A stretch of DNA of 34,092 nucleotides from Bacteroidetes bacterium HGW-Bacteroidetes-6 (lineage in GTDB: Bacteria > Bacteroidota > Bacteroidia > Bacteroidales > DTU049). The stretch lies in contig PHDB01000041.1 in the NCBI GenBank assembly GCA_002842495.1, positions 1 to 34,092 on the forward strand, written 5' to 3'. Below the pieces are notes generated by a model, which saw only the letters and a list, made by a program, of their open reading frames with translations, was not told the DNA's origin and ran no database searches. This document shows, piece after piece, positions 1 through 8,809 of this stretch (position 1 is its first letter; every line of letters starts with the position of its first letter). A program made the position numbers and the translations under genes.

Positions 1-936
1 AATGAAGGTATTCTGATAGTAGATGGATCTGATGGAGGATTAAACAATCCAACCGATGAGGATATAGATGCCTTTTACGATAATGTATTGTATGGTTTTC
101 AACGGACAAATTACTCGGCAGATAGTATTGGAAGTATCGATTTGGAAACACTGGGACGGTATTCGTCGGTGTTGTGGCATGTAAACAGTGGCTCAAATAC
201 AAATTCATTGATGGCTTCGGAAACAGCACTCAAAAATTATCTTTCTTCCGGAGGAAATGTCTTCTTCACTCTATACAAGCCATTAAAGTGTCTCGAGAAT
301 GATTTATCTATTGGCAATATTCAATACAAGGAAGGCAGTTTTGCCAAAGACTTTTTAAAAATAACAAGTTCTGTATTTTCCGTCACTTCTTATTTTAACA
401 ATGCAAATCCATTATCGGTTGCATTTGACACTTTACATTGCGATTCGGACAAAACAGGAGGAATGATGAAGTATGTTGAATCGTTAAATCCTGTATTGGG
501 AGCCGAATCGATATATTGGTACGACTCGCCAAACGATTCTTCGTTAGCATCGGGCGAACTCAAATACAAAAGTGTCGGAGTTCTTTACGATGGGGTCGAT
601 TACAAAACCATTACACTTGGATTTCCGCTCTATTTTATGGAAAAAGATGCAACACAAGCAATGCTGCGTCATGTTTTTGAGACCGTGTTTGGCGAAATAT
701 ATACTGGCATTGAACATTTGGAAAAGAATGAATTCATTTCGGTGTTTCCAAATCCTGCAGACGATTATTTGCATGTTTTGGGAGCTGATTTAAAAAATGT
801 GATTATCACTGACCTCTTTGGTCGAGTCGTTTTGACTTCGGTGTGCGATAATGGAAAGTTGTATGTTGGCACGCTTGCACCAGGAGTATATTGTTTGCGT
901 TGTGGAGCAAGTTCAGCCCTTTTTGTAAAATTGTAA
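1..936 (+). CDS. C-terminal part of a T9SS-exported protein (5' end outside window)
   Basis: The reading frame is open from the first base, so the gene begins upstream; the TTG at 88 is internal. About 230 residues form an alpha/beta region beginning ILIVDGSDGG, with a later KNYLSSGGNVFF segment. It resembles the Rossmann/GATase-like module found in large secreted Bacteroidota proteins with peptidase or cell-surface roles. The last ~70 residues are a T9SS type A sorting domain: FPNPADDYL, then ITDLFGRVV, then a LAPGVYCLR strand ending in FVKL. The family rule is export by Sec, passage through the type IX secretion machinery, and cleavage or anchoring at the cell surface. The catalytic or binding domain, if there is one, lies outside the window, so the specific function is unknown. 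The gene converges on the minus-strand acyltransferase gene 28 bp away. Confidence 0.85.
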   Translation, partial: NEGILIVDGSDGGLNNPTDEDIDAFYDNVLYGFQRTNYSADSIGSIDLETLGRYSSVLWHVNSGSNTNSLMASETALKNYLSSGGNVFFTLYKPLKCLENDLSIGNIQYKEGSFAKDFLKITSSVFSVTSYFNNANPLSVAFDTLHCDSDKTGGMMKYVESLNPVLGAESIYWYDSPNDSSLASGELKYKSVGVLYDGVDYKTITLGFPLYFMEKDATQAMLRHVFETVFGEIYTGIEHLEKNEFISVFPNPADDYLHVLGADLKNVIITDLFGRVVLTSVCDNGKLYVGTLAPGVYCLRCGASSALFVKL

Positions 937-964
937 TGACCCGATTTCAACTTTTCTCAACAAG

Positions 965-1576
965 TCAAATCAGCCCAGTCCAAGGATAACGACTGATTAC
1001 GTCTTTGAATTTAGTTTCAAGAAACTTAAACGATGGCAAGAACTGTTTTCGTTCGAGATAGACAAAATATTCGCGTGTAACAACATGAATTTGAGAATCG
1101 TGCGAATCGTCAGGTATGGTAAAACGATAATTCATGTCGCGTAGCAAGCCAATTCGGGGAGCTTTTTCGAATACCGATGCAAACATCGATTTAAACGGAA
1201 AATCGATTCCCAGTCCCAGATAGTAATAGCGAAGCAGCGAATTAAAACCTTTATTGCGCGAAATACGACTGGTAGCACCTCGACCCAGTAAAACACCCGG
1301 AAATAAATCGAGTTTTGGCGAAATAGAGTAGTGTAGTTTTGCCTCGGCTTCTTGACGTGTTCTTATAATTTCACCCCTGAGCGAAGCAAGCAACTCATTT
1401 TTTTGGTTAAAAACACCAAGTACAATAGCGATATCGTCAACATCGTCCCATTCCAAATACGAAAAGTTGAGAACCTTAAATTGTTCCGACGACTGATATG
1501 CCTCCTGCCGAACCGCAAAAACGGCCGACGCATCGCTCTTATTCAAGCGTCGTACGTACCCCCTGTCCAAAATCAT
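965..1576 (-). CDS. GNAT-like acyltransferase, substrate unknown
   Basis: A 203-residue protein starting at an ATG. The N-terminus (VRRLNKSDASAVFAVRQEAY) has the first strand and helix layout of GNAT N-acyltransferases. The central segment LLGRGATSRISRNKGFNSLL is where the acyl-CoA pyrophosphate loop and helix usually lie, although the classical Q/RxxGxG/A signature is degenerate. The C-terminal third (SMFASVFEKAPRIGLLRDMNY) resembles N-acyl-amino-acid-synthase-like members. No signal peptide or membrane segment is seen, so it is probably cytoplasmic. It is divergent from the alcohol dehydrogenase gene across 51 bp and convergent with the T9SS protein gene, so it appears to be a single-gene unit. 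The fold assignment is moderate; the substrate cannot be read from the sequence. Confidence 0.65.
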   Translation of the reverse strand: MILDRGYVRRLNKSDASAVFAVRQEAYQSSEQFKVLNFSYLEWDDVDDIAIVLGVFNQKNELLASLRGEIIRTRQEAEAKLHYSISPKLDLFPGVLLGRGATSRISRNKGFNSLLRYYYLGLGIDFPFKSMFASVFEKAPRIGLLRDMNYRFTIPDDSHDSQIHVVTREYFVYLERKQFLPSFKFLETKFKDVISRYPWTGLI

Positions 1577-1609
1577 GTGATAAAATTAGTAAAGAAATCA
1601 GCAAATTCC

Positions 1610-1617
1610 TAACTTTG
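1610..1617 (+). promoter_or_regulatory. Bacteroidota -7 element (TAACTTTG) before the alcohol dehydrogenase
   Basis: It matches TAnnTTTG and ends 10 bp before the ATG at 1628, implying a very short leader. No TTG lies at the usual 17-23 bp upstream distance, so the call rests on the -7 box alone. Confidence 0.45.
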
Positions 1618-1627
1618 TTAAAAAAAA

Positions 1628-2767
1628 ATGGAAAATTTCATTTGGAATATACCCACTCAAATGCATTTTGGAAAAGATGTTTGCCTGAATATCAGAAACA
1701 TACTACCACAATTTGGAACAAAAGTGATGCTTGTTCGCGGAGGCGAATCGACTGTAAAAAATGGCATTAGAGCTAAAATAATTACCGAAATAAAAGCTAC
1801 TGGGATGCAATTCAGCGAGTTCTCTGGCATTTTAGCCAATCCCAGAGTAAATGAAGTGCGCGAAGCTGTGCAAATAGGTCGTGATTTTCGTCCCGATGTG
1901 ATTCTTGCTGTTGGCGGAGGAAGTGTAATCGATAGTGCAAAAGCCATTGCTGCATCCATCCCTTACGAAAACGATCCATGGGATTTATACACCGGCGATC
2001 TGAAACCCGACAAAGCTGTTCCCATTGTTGCTGTACTCACATTGGCAGCTACTGGAACCGAAATGAATCCATTCAGTGTTTTGCAGAATCCCGAAGTGGG
2101 ACTTAAAACAGCTTTTGGAAGCAAACTGGTGGCGCCCAAACACAGTTTTCTCGATCCATCGTTTACGATAAGTGTTCCACGGAACTATACAGCCTATGGC
2201 ATTTCCGACTTGGTAGCACATTGCATGGAAGCCTATTATGGTATTGGTGATGCCAGTTTATCCGACCGCTTCACTGTTGCCATCATCCAAGAGGCCATCG
2301 AATATGGTCCCAAATTGCTCAAGGAAATTGACAATTACGAATGGCGAGCCCGCATTATGTACGCTGCAACATGTGCGCTGAACGAAATCACCATGTTTGG
2401 ACGCAAAGGAGGCGACTGGGGTGTTCATGGCCTTGGACACACTTTCTCGTTACTCTACGATATCCCACATGGTGCAACTTTGTCGGCAGTGTATCCGGCA
2501 TGGATGAAACTGATGTCCAAACGTATTCCGGAACGGATACAGCAATTTGGAAAGGCTGTTTTCGATGTCAATTCGGTTGAAGAAACCATTGCAAAAACCA
2601 CTACCATGTTTCGAAGTTTTCTTAGTCCGGTGTCGCTTGCCGAACTGAAAATTGAAAACTACAACGAACAAAAAGTACTCGAGGCTATGATTAACAGCCG
2701 TGCTTCAGGCTATTTTCACAAACTGGGCGAAGACGATTATCGAAGAATTCTGGATTTAATGAAGTAG
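1628..2767 (+). CDS. Iron-containing alcohol dehydrogenase (YqhD/BDH type)
   Basis: A 379-residue group III metal-dependent alcohol dehydrogenase that probably reduces aldehydes with NADPH in the cytoplasm. The nucleotide loop is AVGGGSVIDSAK (residues 94-105), and GGES at 38-41 lies where YqhD-like enzymes contact the NADP phosphate. The four metal ligands of the family are present as D194, H198, H267 (in GVHGLGH) and H281 (in IPHGA), at the same positions as in E. coli YqhD. Length is typical (E. coli YqhD is 387 residues). Likely physiological roles are aldehyde detoxification or short-chain alcohol formation; the substrate is not determined by the sequence. It is preceded by a -7 box and stands alone between the divergent acyltransferase and mtgA. 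Confidence 0.92.
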   Translation: MENFIWNIPTQMHFGKDVCLNIRNILPQFGTKVMLVRGGESTVKNGIRAKIITEIKATGMQFSEFSGILANPRVNEVREAVQIGRDFRPDVILAVGGGSVIDSAKAIAASIPYENDPWDLYTGDLKPDKAVPIVAVLTLAATGTEMNPFSVLQNPEVGLKTAFGSKLVAPKHSFLDPSFTISVPRNYTAYGISDLVAHCMEAYYGIGDASLSDRFTVAIIQEAIEYGPKLLKEIDNYEWRARIMYAATCALNEITMFGRKGGDWGVHGLGHTFSLLYDIPHGATLSAVYPAWMKLMSKRIPERIQQFGKAVFDVNSVEETIAKTTTMFRSFLSPVSLAELKIENYNEQKVLEAMINSRASGYFHKLGEDDYRRILDLMK

Positions 2768-2800
2768 AAACATTGCGTACAACGACTCTACGAATTTTCC

Positions 2801-2808
2801 TACCTTTG
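2801..2808 (+). promoter_or_regulatory. -7 element (TACCTTTG) before mtgA
   Basis: It matches TAnnTTTG and lies 20 bp before the mtgA ATG. A TTG at 2773-2775 is 25 bp upstream, slightly farther than the usual spacing. Confidence 0.5.
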
Positions 2809-2828
2809 CATCCGTTTTACAACCATTT

Positions 2829-3578
2829 ATGGCAACGCTGAGAAAGAAACATCGCTCATTTTTGGGCAGACTTTGGCGATTTTTGCTGAAGTTGGTAGCC
2901 GTTTTCTTCATTTCAACCATTGGAACAACCATTTTGTATCGTTGGGTCAATCCACCCATCACACCTCTGATGGTGATTCGATTGTTCGAACAGAAATCGG
3001 AAGGGAAAGAACTGAAAATGAAATACGATTGGGTCAATATCGATTCCATCAGTCCGTATATGTGGCAGGGAGTTATTGCCGGCGAAGACGGGTACTTTCT
3101 TTATCACAATGGTTTCGATTGGGATGCTATAGAGAATGCGAAGGAATACAACAAAACCCATAAAATCAAGCGAGGTGCCAGTACCATTTCGCAGCAAACA
3201 GCAAAAAATGTTTTCCTCTGGCCCGACCGCACCTGGGTGCGAAAAGGGCTGGAAGTTTATTTCACGTTTTTGATTGAAACGTTCTGGAGCAAAGAACGCA
3301 TTATGGAGGTGTATCTCAATGTTATTGAATATGGCGATGGGATTTATGGTGTCGAAGAGGCGTCGGAAGAATACTTTAAAACACATGCAAATAAATTGTC
3401 GTTCGACCAGGCTGCTTTATTGGTGGCAAGTTTGCCCAATCCTCGAAAATGGAATGTAAAAACAGGCGATCCCAATTTGTACTCGCGAAAAAACATCATC
3501 AGTCGCAATATGCTCAATATTGGGCCCCAAAAACTCGAAAAGCATCCGTACAGTGAAGTCAGAGGGAAAAACAAATAA
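2829..3578 (+). CDS. mtgA: Monofunctional peptidoglycan glycosyltransferase
   Basis: A 249-residue family GT51 enzyme that polymerises lipid II into glycan strands on the outer face of the cytoplasmic membrane. A basic N-terminus is followed by one membrane anchor (about residues 17-38). The catalytic motifs are present in order: AGEDGYFLYH (84-93) with catalytic Glu86, RGASTISQQTAKN (115-127), RKGLEVYFTFLIE (138-150), and KERIMEVYLNVIEYG (155-169) with the second conserved Glu160. There is no penicillin-binding transpeptidase domain, which separates it from class A PBPs. Length is normal for MtgA. The 3' end overlaps the next gene by about 26 bp if that gene starts at the GTG, which suggests translational coupling. 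Confidence 0.93.
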   Translation: MATLRKKHRSFLGRLWRFLLKLVAVFFISTIGTTILYRWVNPPITPLMVIRLFEQKSEGKELKMKYDWVNIDSISPYMWQGVIAGEDGYFLYHNGFDWDAIENAKEYNKTHKIKRGASTISQQTAKNVFLWPDRTWVRKGLEVYFTFLIETFWSKERIMEVYLNVIEYGDGIYGVEEASEEYFKTHANKLSFDQAALLVASLPNPRKWNVKTGDPNLYSRKNIISRNMLNIGPQKLEKHPYSEVRGKNK

Positions 3579-4065
3579 AGGCGATTTGGCTGTTTATGAT
3601 TGTCTCGGGAAATTGAATATCGAATTCGACTACTACGAACATCCGCCGGCACCTACTGCTGAAATTGCATCTTTGTACTGGAAAGATATCGATGCAGCGC
3701 ATTGCAAAAATCTGTTTTTTCGCAACCACAAAGGCAATCAGCATTATCTTGTTATTTTTCATTATCAGCAAACCATTGCCATTCGCGACCTCGAGCAACG
3801 ACTGAAGCAGGGAAAACTAACCTTTGCTTCGCCCGAGCGTATGTGGCGCTATTTGCAAATAAAACCGGGAAGTGTTTCTCCTTTTGGTTTGATTCATGAT
3901 CCGGAAAACCATGTGATTGTTTTTCTTGACAAAAACTTACAAAACTATGATCGCATCAGCTTTCATCCCAATCACAACGAAGCCTCGCTGGTGATTAAAT
4001 TTCCCGACTTCCTGCGATTTTTGAATGAAATCGGCAACAATTATTCGTTTTTGCAGCTGTATTGA
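3553..4065 (+). CDS. Prolyl-tRNA editing-type deacylase (YbaK/ProX family)
   Basis: About 170 residues of the YbaK/aminoacyl-tRNA deacylase superfamily, ProXp/PrdX-like branch. Members hydrolyse tRNA(Pro) mischarged with alanine or cysteine in trans. The N-terminal DYYEHPPAPT and the block around HCKNLFFRNHKGN carry the conserved Lys of the editing pocket (Lys52 counting from the GTG), and KPGSVSPFGLIHD is the typical substrate-loop segment. The start is uncertain. The GTG at 3553 lies inside mtgA. A TTG at 3586, just after the mtgA stop and preceded by AAAGG, gives an N-terminus closer to family length; a further TTG at 3520 seems too long. It is very likely co-transcribed with mtgA, although no functional link is obvious. 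Exact amino-acid specificity is not readable. Confidence 0.85.
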   Translation: MKSEGKTNKGDLAVYDCLGKLNIEFDYYEHPPAPTAEIASLYWKDIDAAHCKNLFFRNHKGNQHYLVIFHYQQTIAIRDLEQRLKQGKLTFASPERMWRYLQIKPGSVSPFGLIHDPENHVIVFLDKNLQNYDRISFHPNHNEASLVIKFPDFLRFLNEIGNNYSFLQLY

Positions 4066-4112
4066 ATTTTGTTTTAGTAAAAAACACGCTCACACATTCT
4101 TACAAAAGTTGA

Positions 4113-4120
4113 TATATTTG
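4113..4120 (+). promoter_or_regulatory. -7 element (TATATTTG) before the small membrane protein
   Basis: It matches TAnnTTTG and ends 17 bp before the ATG at 4138. No -33 TTG is seen at a normal distance. Confidence 0.45.
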
Positions 4121-4137
4121 TATGAAGACATTTTCAA

Positions 4138-4653
4138 ATGAAAAAGAAAAAAGACATTATTTCCAACAGTTTAGGCCCATTTTTCCCAAAGCCATTAATG
4201 ATAGCCGGTTATGTATTTATTGCAGTTGGCATATTTATAATGGTTGACAATTTGGCTGTTGGTATTGTGGTTTCTTTTGCCGGGCTAACACTCGGAACAG
4301 CCTGGACTGGTGTACTTATAGATGTTGACGCGAAAAAACTTAAACAATATTCGCAGTGGTATGGAATAAAAAGCGGCGAATGGAAGTCGATGGAGAAATA
4401 TCCATACTTATCGGTATTGAAATTGCAGGTTGGCTACACCGTAGCAAGCAGGAGCAACCGTACTTTGGATGTTCCCGATACAGCATACTGTGTTTGCCTG
4501 CTAACAGAATCGCACCGCAAAAAAGTTATTATTAAAGAAGCGGATTCGGACTCATTGGCCGAACATGATGCAATGATTTTATCGGAAAAGCTCGGAAAAG
4601 AGCTTGTGAAATACAGTCCAGTAATTAGTGCTCAAACCAGAGCAAGGAGATGA
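4138..4653 (+). CDS. Small two-helix membrane protein of unknown function
   Basis: A 171-residue protein not recognised as a named family. A lysine-rich N-terminus precedes two closely spaced hydrophobic helices (about residues 20-37 and 40-60), followed by a soluble domain of about 110 residues. The soluble part has alternating strands (YLSVLKLQVGYTV, TAYCVCLLTES, KKVIIKEAD) and a final helix (EHDAMILSEKLGKELVKY). This layout resembles small membrane-anchored proteins with a PH-like beta domain. A basic tail ends the protein. It has its own -7 box, and the next gene (recQ) also has its own, so it is probably monocistronic. No catalytic motif is visible. Confidence 0.75.
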   Translation: MKKKKDIISNSLGPFFPKPLMIAGYVFIAVGIFIMVDNLAVGIVVSFAGLTLGTAWTGVLIDVDAKKLKQYSQWYGIKSGEWKSMEKYPYLSVLKLQVGYTVASRSNRTLDVPDTAYCVCLLTESHRKKVIIKEADSDSLAEHDAMILSEKLGKELVKYSPVISAQTRARR

Positions 4654-4690
4654 GGATAACCATACATCGGTTATATTTCAAATCATTTAC

Positions 4691-4698
4691 TATCTTTG
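4691..4698 (+). promoter_or_regulatory. -7 element (TATCTTTG) before recQ
   Basis: It matches TAnnTTTG, 19 bp before the ATG at 4718. An in-frame TTG at 4709 is too close to the box to be the likely start. Confidence 0.5.
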
Positions 4699-4717
4699 AT
4701 TTCAGGCTTTGCTTATC

Positions 4718-6625
4718 ATGAAAAACAAAATAGTATCCATACTACAGCAATACTGGGGACACAAATCGTTCAGACCATTGCAGGAGGATATTATTCTGTC
4801 GGTTCTCGAAGGGAACGACACGCTGGCACTACTCCCAACCGGCGGAGGAAAATCAATTACCTTTCAGGTTCCTGCTTTGGCCAACGATGGACTTTGCATT
4901 GTGATTTCGCCGCTTATCGCTCTCATGAAAGATCAGGTTGAAAACTTAAAAAAACGCAGAATAAATGCCTATGCTATTCATAGCGGACTGAATCATTACG
5001 AAATCGAAGCTATTCTCAACAATTGTGTTTATGGCGATGTGAAGTTTCTCTATATTTCGCCCGAACGACTTGAAACCGAGATGTTTTTGCTGCGTTTGCC
5101 CAAAATGAAACTCAATCTCATTGCTGTAGACGAAGCTCATTGTATTTCACAATGGGGTTTCGATTTCAGACCTCCCTATCGCAGCATTTCGAAAATACGA
5201 AGCATTGTTCCAACTGTACCTATAATTGCTGTTACCGCAACAGCTACGCCAAAAGTAGTTGACGATATCATGGAACAGTTGGCTTTCAAATCAAAAAATG
5301 TTTTCCGTCAGTCGTTTTATCGCGAGAACTTGCTGTACAATGTTGCGTTTGAAGAAAATAAAACCGGACGCTTGCTTCAACTGCTCAACGAATATACAGG
5401 AACAGCCATTGTATATGTTCGCAACAGACGCAAAACAAAGGAATATGCCGACTTTCTGATTCGCAACAATATTGGAGCACACTATTATCATGCAGGATTA
5501 ACACCCGCCGAACGTGACCGAAAGCAAATGGAATGGCTGCAAAGCAAAATCCGGGTGATGGTTTCGACCAATGCTTTTGGGATGGGAATCGACAAACCCG
5601 ATGTACGCCTGGTTGTGCATATGGATACTCCCGACTGCATCGAGGCTTATTTTCAGGAAGCAGGTCGTGGAGGTCGCGATGGAAAGCAATCGGTAGCATG
5701 GTTATTGTGGTCGAAAGCCGATATTGCCGAATCACAAAAAATGCTTGAAGCCTCATTTCCCGAGCCTGACTTTATTTCCAAAATATACAACGCCTTGGGG
5801 AATTACCTACAGATTGTTGTCGGAGCTGGAAAATTAAGCACATACGACTTTGAAATCAGCGATTTTTGCAGCCGGTATTCTCTTCCGGCTATGGAAACCT
5901 ACAGCTCGTTGAAATTTTTAGAAAAAGAAGGATATATTTCGCTTTCAGATGCTATTTACAGTCCTTCTCGATTGAAATTTCTGGTTGATAAAGCCGAACT
6001 TTATCGTTTTCAGCTCGAAAACCCGTCGCTGAGTTCATTTGTAGAGCTCATCCTGCGTTCGTTTTCCGGGCTTTTCACCGATTTTGTACGCATCGACGAA
6101 TTTGCATTAGCCCGCCGCATGAATGCAGACAAATCAATTGTTATTAAAGGACTGAGGCAACTCGATAAATTGGGCTTACTGGCTTATACGCCTGCCAGTA
6201 CAAGTCCAAAACTTACTTTTTTGAGCGATCGGATCCATCATCGTAGCGTAATTTTTTCGCCCGAGCACTATTTCAATCGAAAAAAAGAAGCCATCGAGCG
6301 CTTCGAATCAGTAAAATCCTATTTTACAAGTTCGAGTAAATGTCGAAGTCAGATTTTGCTTGAGTACTTTGGCGAAACCAATCCGCGCCGATGTGGCATG
6401 TGCGATGTTTGCGAAAAGAGAAACGAAACCGGTCTTTCGGAATACAAATTCAATGAAATACTCAAAAAAGTGAAGCCGATGCTAAAAGCCGGGCCTATGT
6501 TGCCCGAAGAGCTAATAGCGTCCTTTGGCATCATGGATAACGAGAAAGCACTTGCTGCAATCCGCTGGATGATGGACAACGGAAAAATTGTTCAAAGCAA
6601 AGACGGAAAGTTGTTTTGGAAGTAA
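4718..6625 (+). CDS. recQ: ATP-dependent DNA helicase RecQ (no HRDC domain)
   Basis: A 635-residue superfamily 2, 3'-5' DNA helicase acting in recombination and replication-fork repair. Visible motifs: motif 0 with Gln22, Walker A PTGGGKS (40-46, Lys45), DEAH box (138-141) followed by the aromatic-rich loop CISQWGFDFRPPY, motif III TATATP, and motif VI QEAGRGGRDG. The RecQ-C-terminal zinc site is complete: Cys542, Cys559, Cys562 and Cys565. After it comes a short winged-helix-like tail (about 577-635) ending at KLFWK, with no HRDC domain, so the protein is shorter at the C-terminus than a canonical three-domain RecQ and closer to the RecS-like form. The ATG at 4718 is preferred over the upstream TTG because of the -7 box. 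Confidence 0.95.
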   Translation: MKNKIVSILQQYWGHKSFRPLQEDIILSVLEGNDTLALLPTGGGKSITFQVPALANDGLCIVISPLIALMKDQVENLKKRRINAYAIHSGLNHYEIEAILNNCVYGDVKFLYISPERLETEMFLLRLPKMKLNLIAVDEAHCISQWGFDFRPPYRSISKIRSIVPTVPIIAVTATATPKVVDDIMEQLAFKSKNVFRQSFYRENLLYNVAFEENKTGRLLQLLNEYTGTAIVYVRNRRKTKEYADFLIRNNIGAHYYHAGLTPAERDRKQMEWLQSKIRVMVSTNAFGMGIDKPDVRLVVHMDTPDCIEAYFQEAGRGGRDGKQSVAWLLWSKADIAESQKMLEASFPEPDFISKIYNALGNYLQIVVGAGKLSTYDFEISDFCSRYSLPAMETYSSLKFLEKEGYISLSDAIYSPSRLKFLVDKAELYRFQLENPSLSSFVELILRSFSGLFTDFVRIDEFALARRMNADKSIVIKGLRQLDKLGLLAYTPASTSPKLTFLSDRIHHRSVIFSPEHYFNRKKEAIERFESVKSYFTSSSKCRSQILLEYFGETNPRRCGMCDVCEKRNETGLSEYKFNEILKKVKPMLKAGPMLPEELIASFGIMDNEKALAAIRWMMDNGKIVQSKDGKLFWK

Positions 6626-6973
6626 GGATTTTGTTTTTTGTCTCGATGTGTTTTAATTTCCAATCGCCACATCTGGCTACAAATCGGATAAATTTGCAGG
6701 ACTTCGCATAAGGAATCGGGACAGCAATGTCTACGACAAATCCTCAACTAAACTGATATAACATTGAAACTCCGGAGAGAGTTTGCCTCAACAACAGTTA
6801 AGGTGTACTAGCGTGTTTCGCTTTGGAGTTCATGAAAGCTTTTAAAAAATTCTGCTTGCAATATCAGAAAACCGGACAATGCTTTTGAACTACGGAACAA
6901 AGCCTGGAACAACAAGCAATTGGTCTAATGTCATCCAAAAATTCCTTGTACCTTTGCTACTCATTTTTGAGGA
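6626..6973. other. 348-bp gap without a recognisable gene
   Basis: No coding frame of useful length is visible on either strand. A second -7-like box (TAAATTTG, 6689-6696, plus strand) occurs in the first fifth of the gap. A short inverted repeat follows (AAACTC at 6767-6772, GAGTTT at 6779-6784). The gap ends with the -7 box of the porin gene. It could be only a leader and spacer, or it could hold a small RNA; the sequence alone does not decide. Confidence 0.4.
6949..6956 (+). promoter_or_regulatory. -7 element (TACCTTTG) before the porin gene
   Basis: It matches TAnnTTTG, 17 bp before the ATG at 6974. The ATG is directly preceded by GAGGA, one of few purine-rich ribosome-binding-like stretches in the window. 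Confidence 0.5.
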
Positions 6974-8803
6974 ATGAATTACCGAATCTTCTTTTTTATC
7001 ATTTTATTATTGCCTTTCGCTGCTATTGCTCAGCAGGAAAAGGAGAAAGAGGACACTTTGGTTTCTGACACTCTTAACGCCTACTACAAAACCCTGTCGC
7101 CCGACATGTGGTTACGAGGCGATTCAATTCCCATCGTCATTGAGCTGGAGTCATTCACGGGTTTCGATCCGCTGCAAAACATAACTTGGTGGCAAAACAC
7201 GGGTGTTTTGGGATCGCCTTACGAGATATTATGGTTCCCCGACTATGCAAAACAGCTGCGTACCGACTTTTTCGCCTTTATGCACAGACCCGACCAATAT
7301 ATGTTTACCCGGGAGAACATACCATTGTTTACCGATTCGGTTCCGTTTTCGATTGCTTCGTATTCAAACGGATACAAGCGAGAGCAATATTTTGATTTCA
7401 TTCACTCACAACGCCTTGCTAAACAATGGCGCCTAACATTAGACTACCGGCTTATCAATTCGCCGGGGGCTTATAAGAATCAAAAGCTACAGCAAAGTCA
7501 TTTTTTTACCACCATTGAATACAAGGCTAAATCGGACAAATACCACATGACCGCAGGATTGGTATTGAACAAGGTTCTCCAACAGGAAAACGGTGGTTTA
7601 CTTTACGCGAACAATTTTATCGACACGACTGTTTACGACCGGCAATTAGCCTCGGTACAACTTCTTACTGCACAAAACCGCATGCGCCAGAACGACTTTT
7701 TTTTAGTAAACGAATTTCGATTCGGGTCGAAAAACAACAGAAAACGCATATTTGCTGAACACACCTTCAACTATCGCAGCGAATACCATGTTTATTCCGA
7801 CTCAGACCCTCTGAATGGTTATTATCAACAAATCCTTCTCGATTCAACAATCACGACCGATTCGGTGGCGCACAGGGCTTTTGAAAACAAGATTATCATT
7901 GGCAACAAAGACAGCAAAACATTCAGATGGTATGCCAGTGCATTCTATTCATCCGATCAGCTCTACAATCTTGAACGCGACAGCAGCCTTTCACAAAAAA
8001 TAATCAGCGCTGGTTTTGCTTTACAAATAACAAAACAATTTACGCTTGTAGCAAAAATGTCGTCGGATGCCACATTCAATTCGGATGGCGATCGCAATCT
8101 GAGTTTCGAATTGCTTGCATCCGATTCGCTGAAGTGGAAACCCTCCGGGCTTTTCTGTTATAACTTTATCAAGCCCGGGATATTCTATTCTCAATATTCG
8201 GGTAATCACATTGCCTGGCAGCACAACTGGGCTCAAACCCAAACCGTATTGGCTATGGCCAGCCTCGGCTACAAAAGGAGCAGCATTTCTATTTTCTACG
8301 CCAATATTAACCACCAGCTGTATTTTGATGGAGCTGAATTTTTGCAAGGGGGCCAAGGCAATATTTCGGGTATTTTGGGCAAAACCGACTTTGACTTTGG
8401 TCGTTTTCACCTGAATGCAACGGCCGGCTATCAACATGTTAAAAGCGCACCCTATCTTCATCTTCCCGATTGGTTTGCCAAGTGCCGGCTCACCATGCAC
8501 AATAGTGTTTTCAAAAAAGCCCTTTCGTTGCAAACCGGTCTCGGCTTATGGATAAACGATTCATATTATGCCGATGCATACAATCCGGTGATACAAACTT
8601 TTGTTGTACAGAACTCAATAAAAACAGGCGGTTTTATTTATCCCACACTATTTGTGAGGGCACAAATCAAACGAGCCATCGTTTTTCTGGAAATGATCAA
8701 TTTCACAGCCGGCTTTACAAAAATAAATTACTGGCAAACACCCGGTTATCCGCTCCCTGACCGGGGTTTTAGATTTGGAGTAACATGGAGTTTTTTAAAT
8801 TAG
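6974..8803 (+). CDS. Outer-membrane beta-barrel, Bacteroidota putative porin family
   Basis: A 609-residue exported protein. Residues 1-19 are a clear signal peptide (hydrophobic core FFFIILLLPFAAIA, cleavage near AIAQQ). After a short acidic linker come many amphipathic beta strands with alternating aromatic residues, for example WRLTLDYRLI, HFFTTIEYK and YHMTAGLVLNKVLQQENGG. The last strand ends with aromatic residues (FRFGVTWSFLN), as expected for barrel insertion by the Bam complex. The DYRLINSPGAYKNQK region is reminiscent of the Bacteroidota putative porin (Porin_10-like) family. The solute is unknown. The gene ends 6 bp before ychF, so the two may share a transcript although their functions differ. 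Confidence 0.7.
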   Translation: MNYRIFFFIILLLPFAAIAQQEKEKEDTLVSDTLNAYYKTLSPDMWLRGDSIPIVIELESFTGFDPLQNITWWQNTGVLGSPYEILWFPDYAKQLRTDFFAFMHRPDQYMFTRENIPLFTDSVPFSIASYSNGYKREQYFDFIHSQRLAKQWRLTLDYRLINSPGAYKNQKLQQSHFFTTIEYKAKSDKYHMTAGLVLNKVLQQENGGLLYANNFIDTTVYDRQLASVQLLTAQNRMRQNDFFLVNEFRFGSKNNRKRIFAEHTFNYRSEYHVYSDSDPLNGYYQQILLDSTITTDSVAHRAFENKIIIGNKDSKTFRWYASAFYSSDQLYNLERDSSLSQKIISAGFALQITKQFTLVAKMSSDATFNSDGDRNLSFELLASDSLKWKPSGLFCYNFIKPGIFYSQYSGNHIAWQHNWAQTQTVLAMASLGYKRSSISIFYANINHQLYFDGAEFLQGGQGNISGILGKTDFDFGRFHLNATAGYQHVKSAPYLHLPDWFAKCRLTMHNSVFKKALSLQTGLGLWINDSYYADAYNPVIQTFVVQNSIKTGGFIYPTLFVRAQIKRAIVFLEMINFTAGFTKINYWQTPGYPLPDRGFRFGVTWSFLN

Positions 8804-8809
8804 AATATT

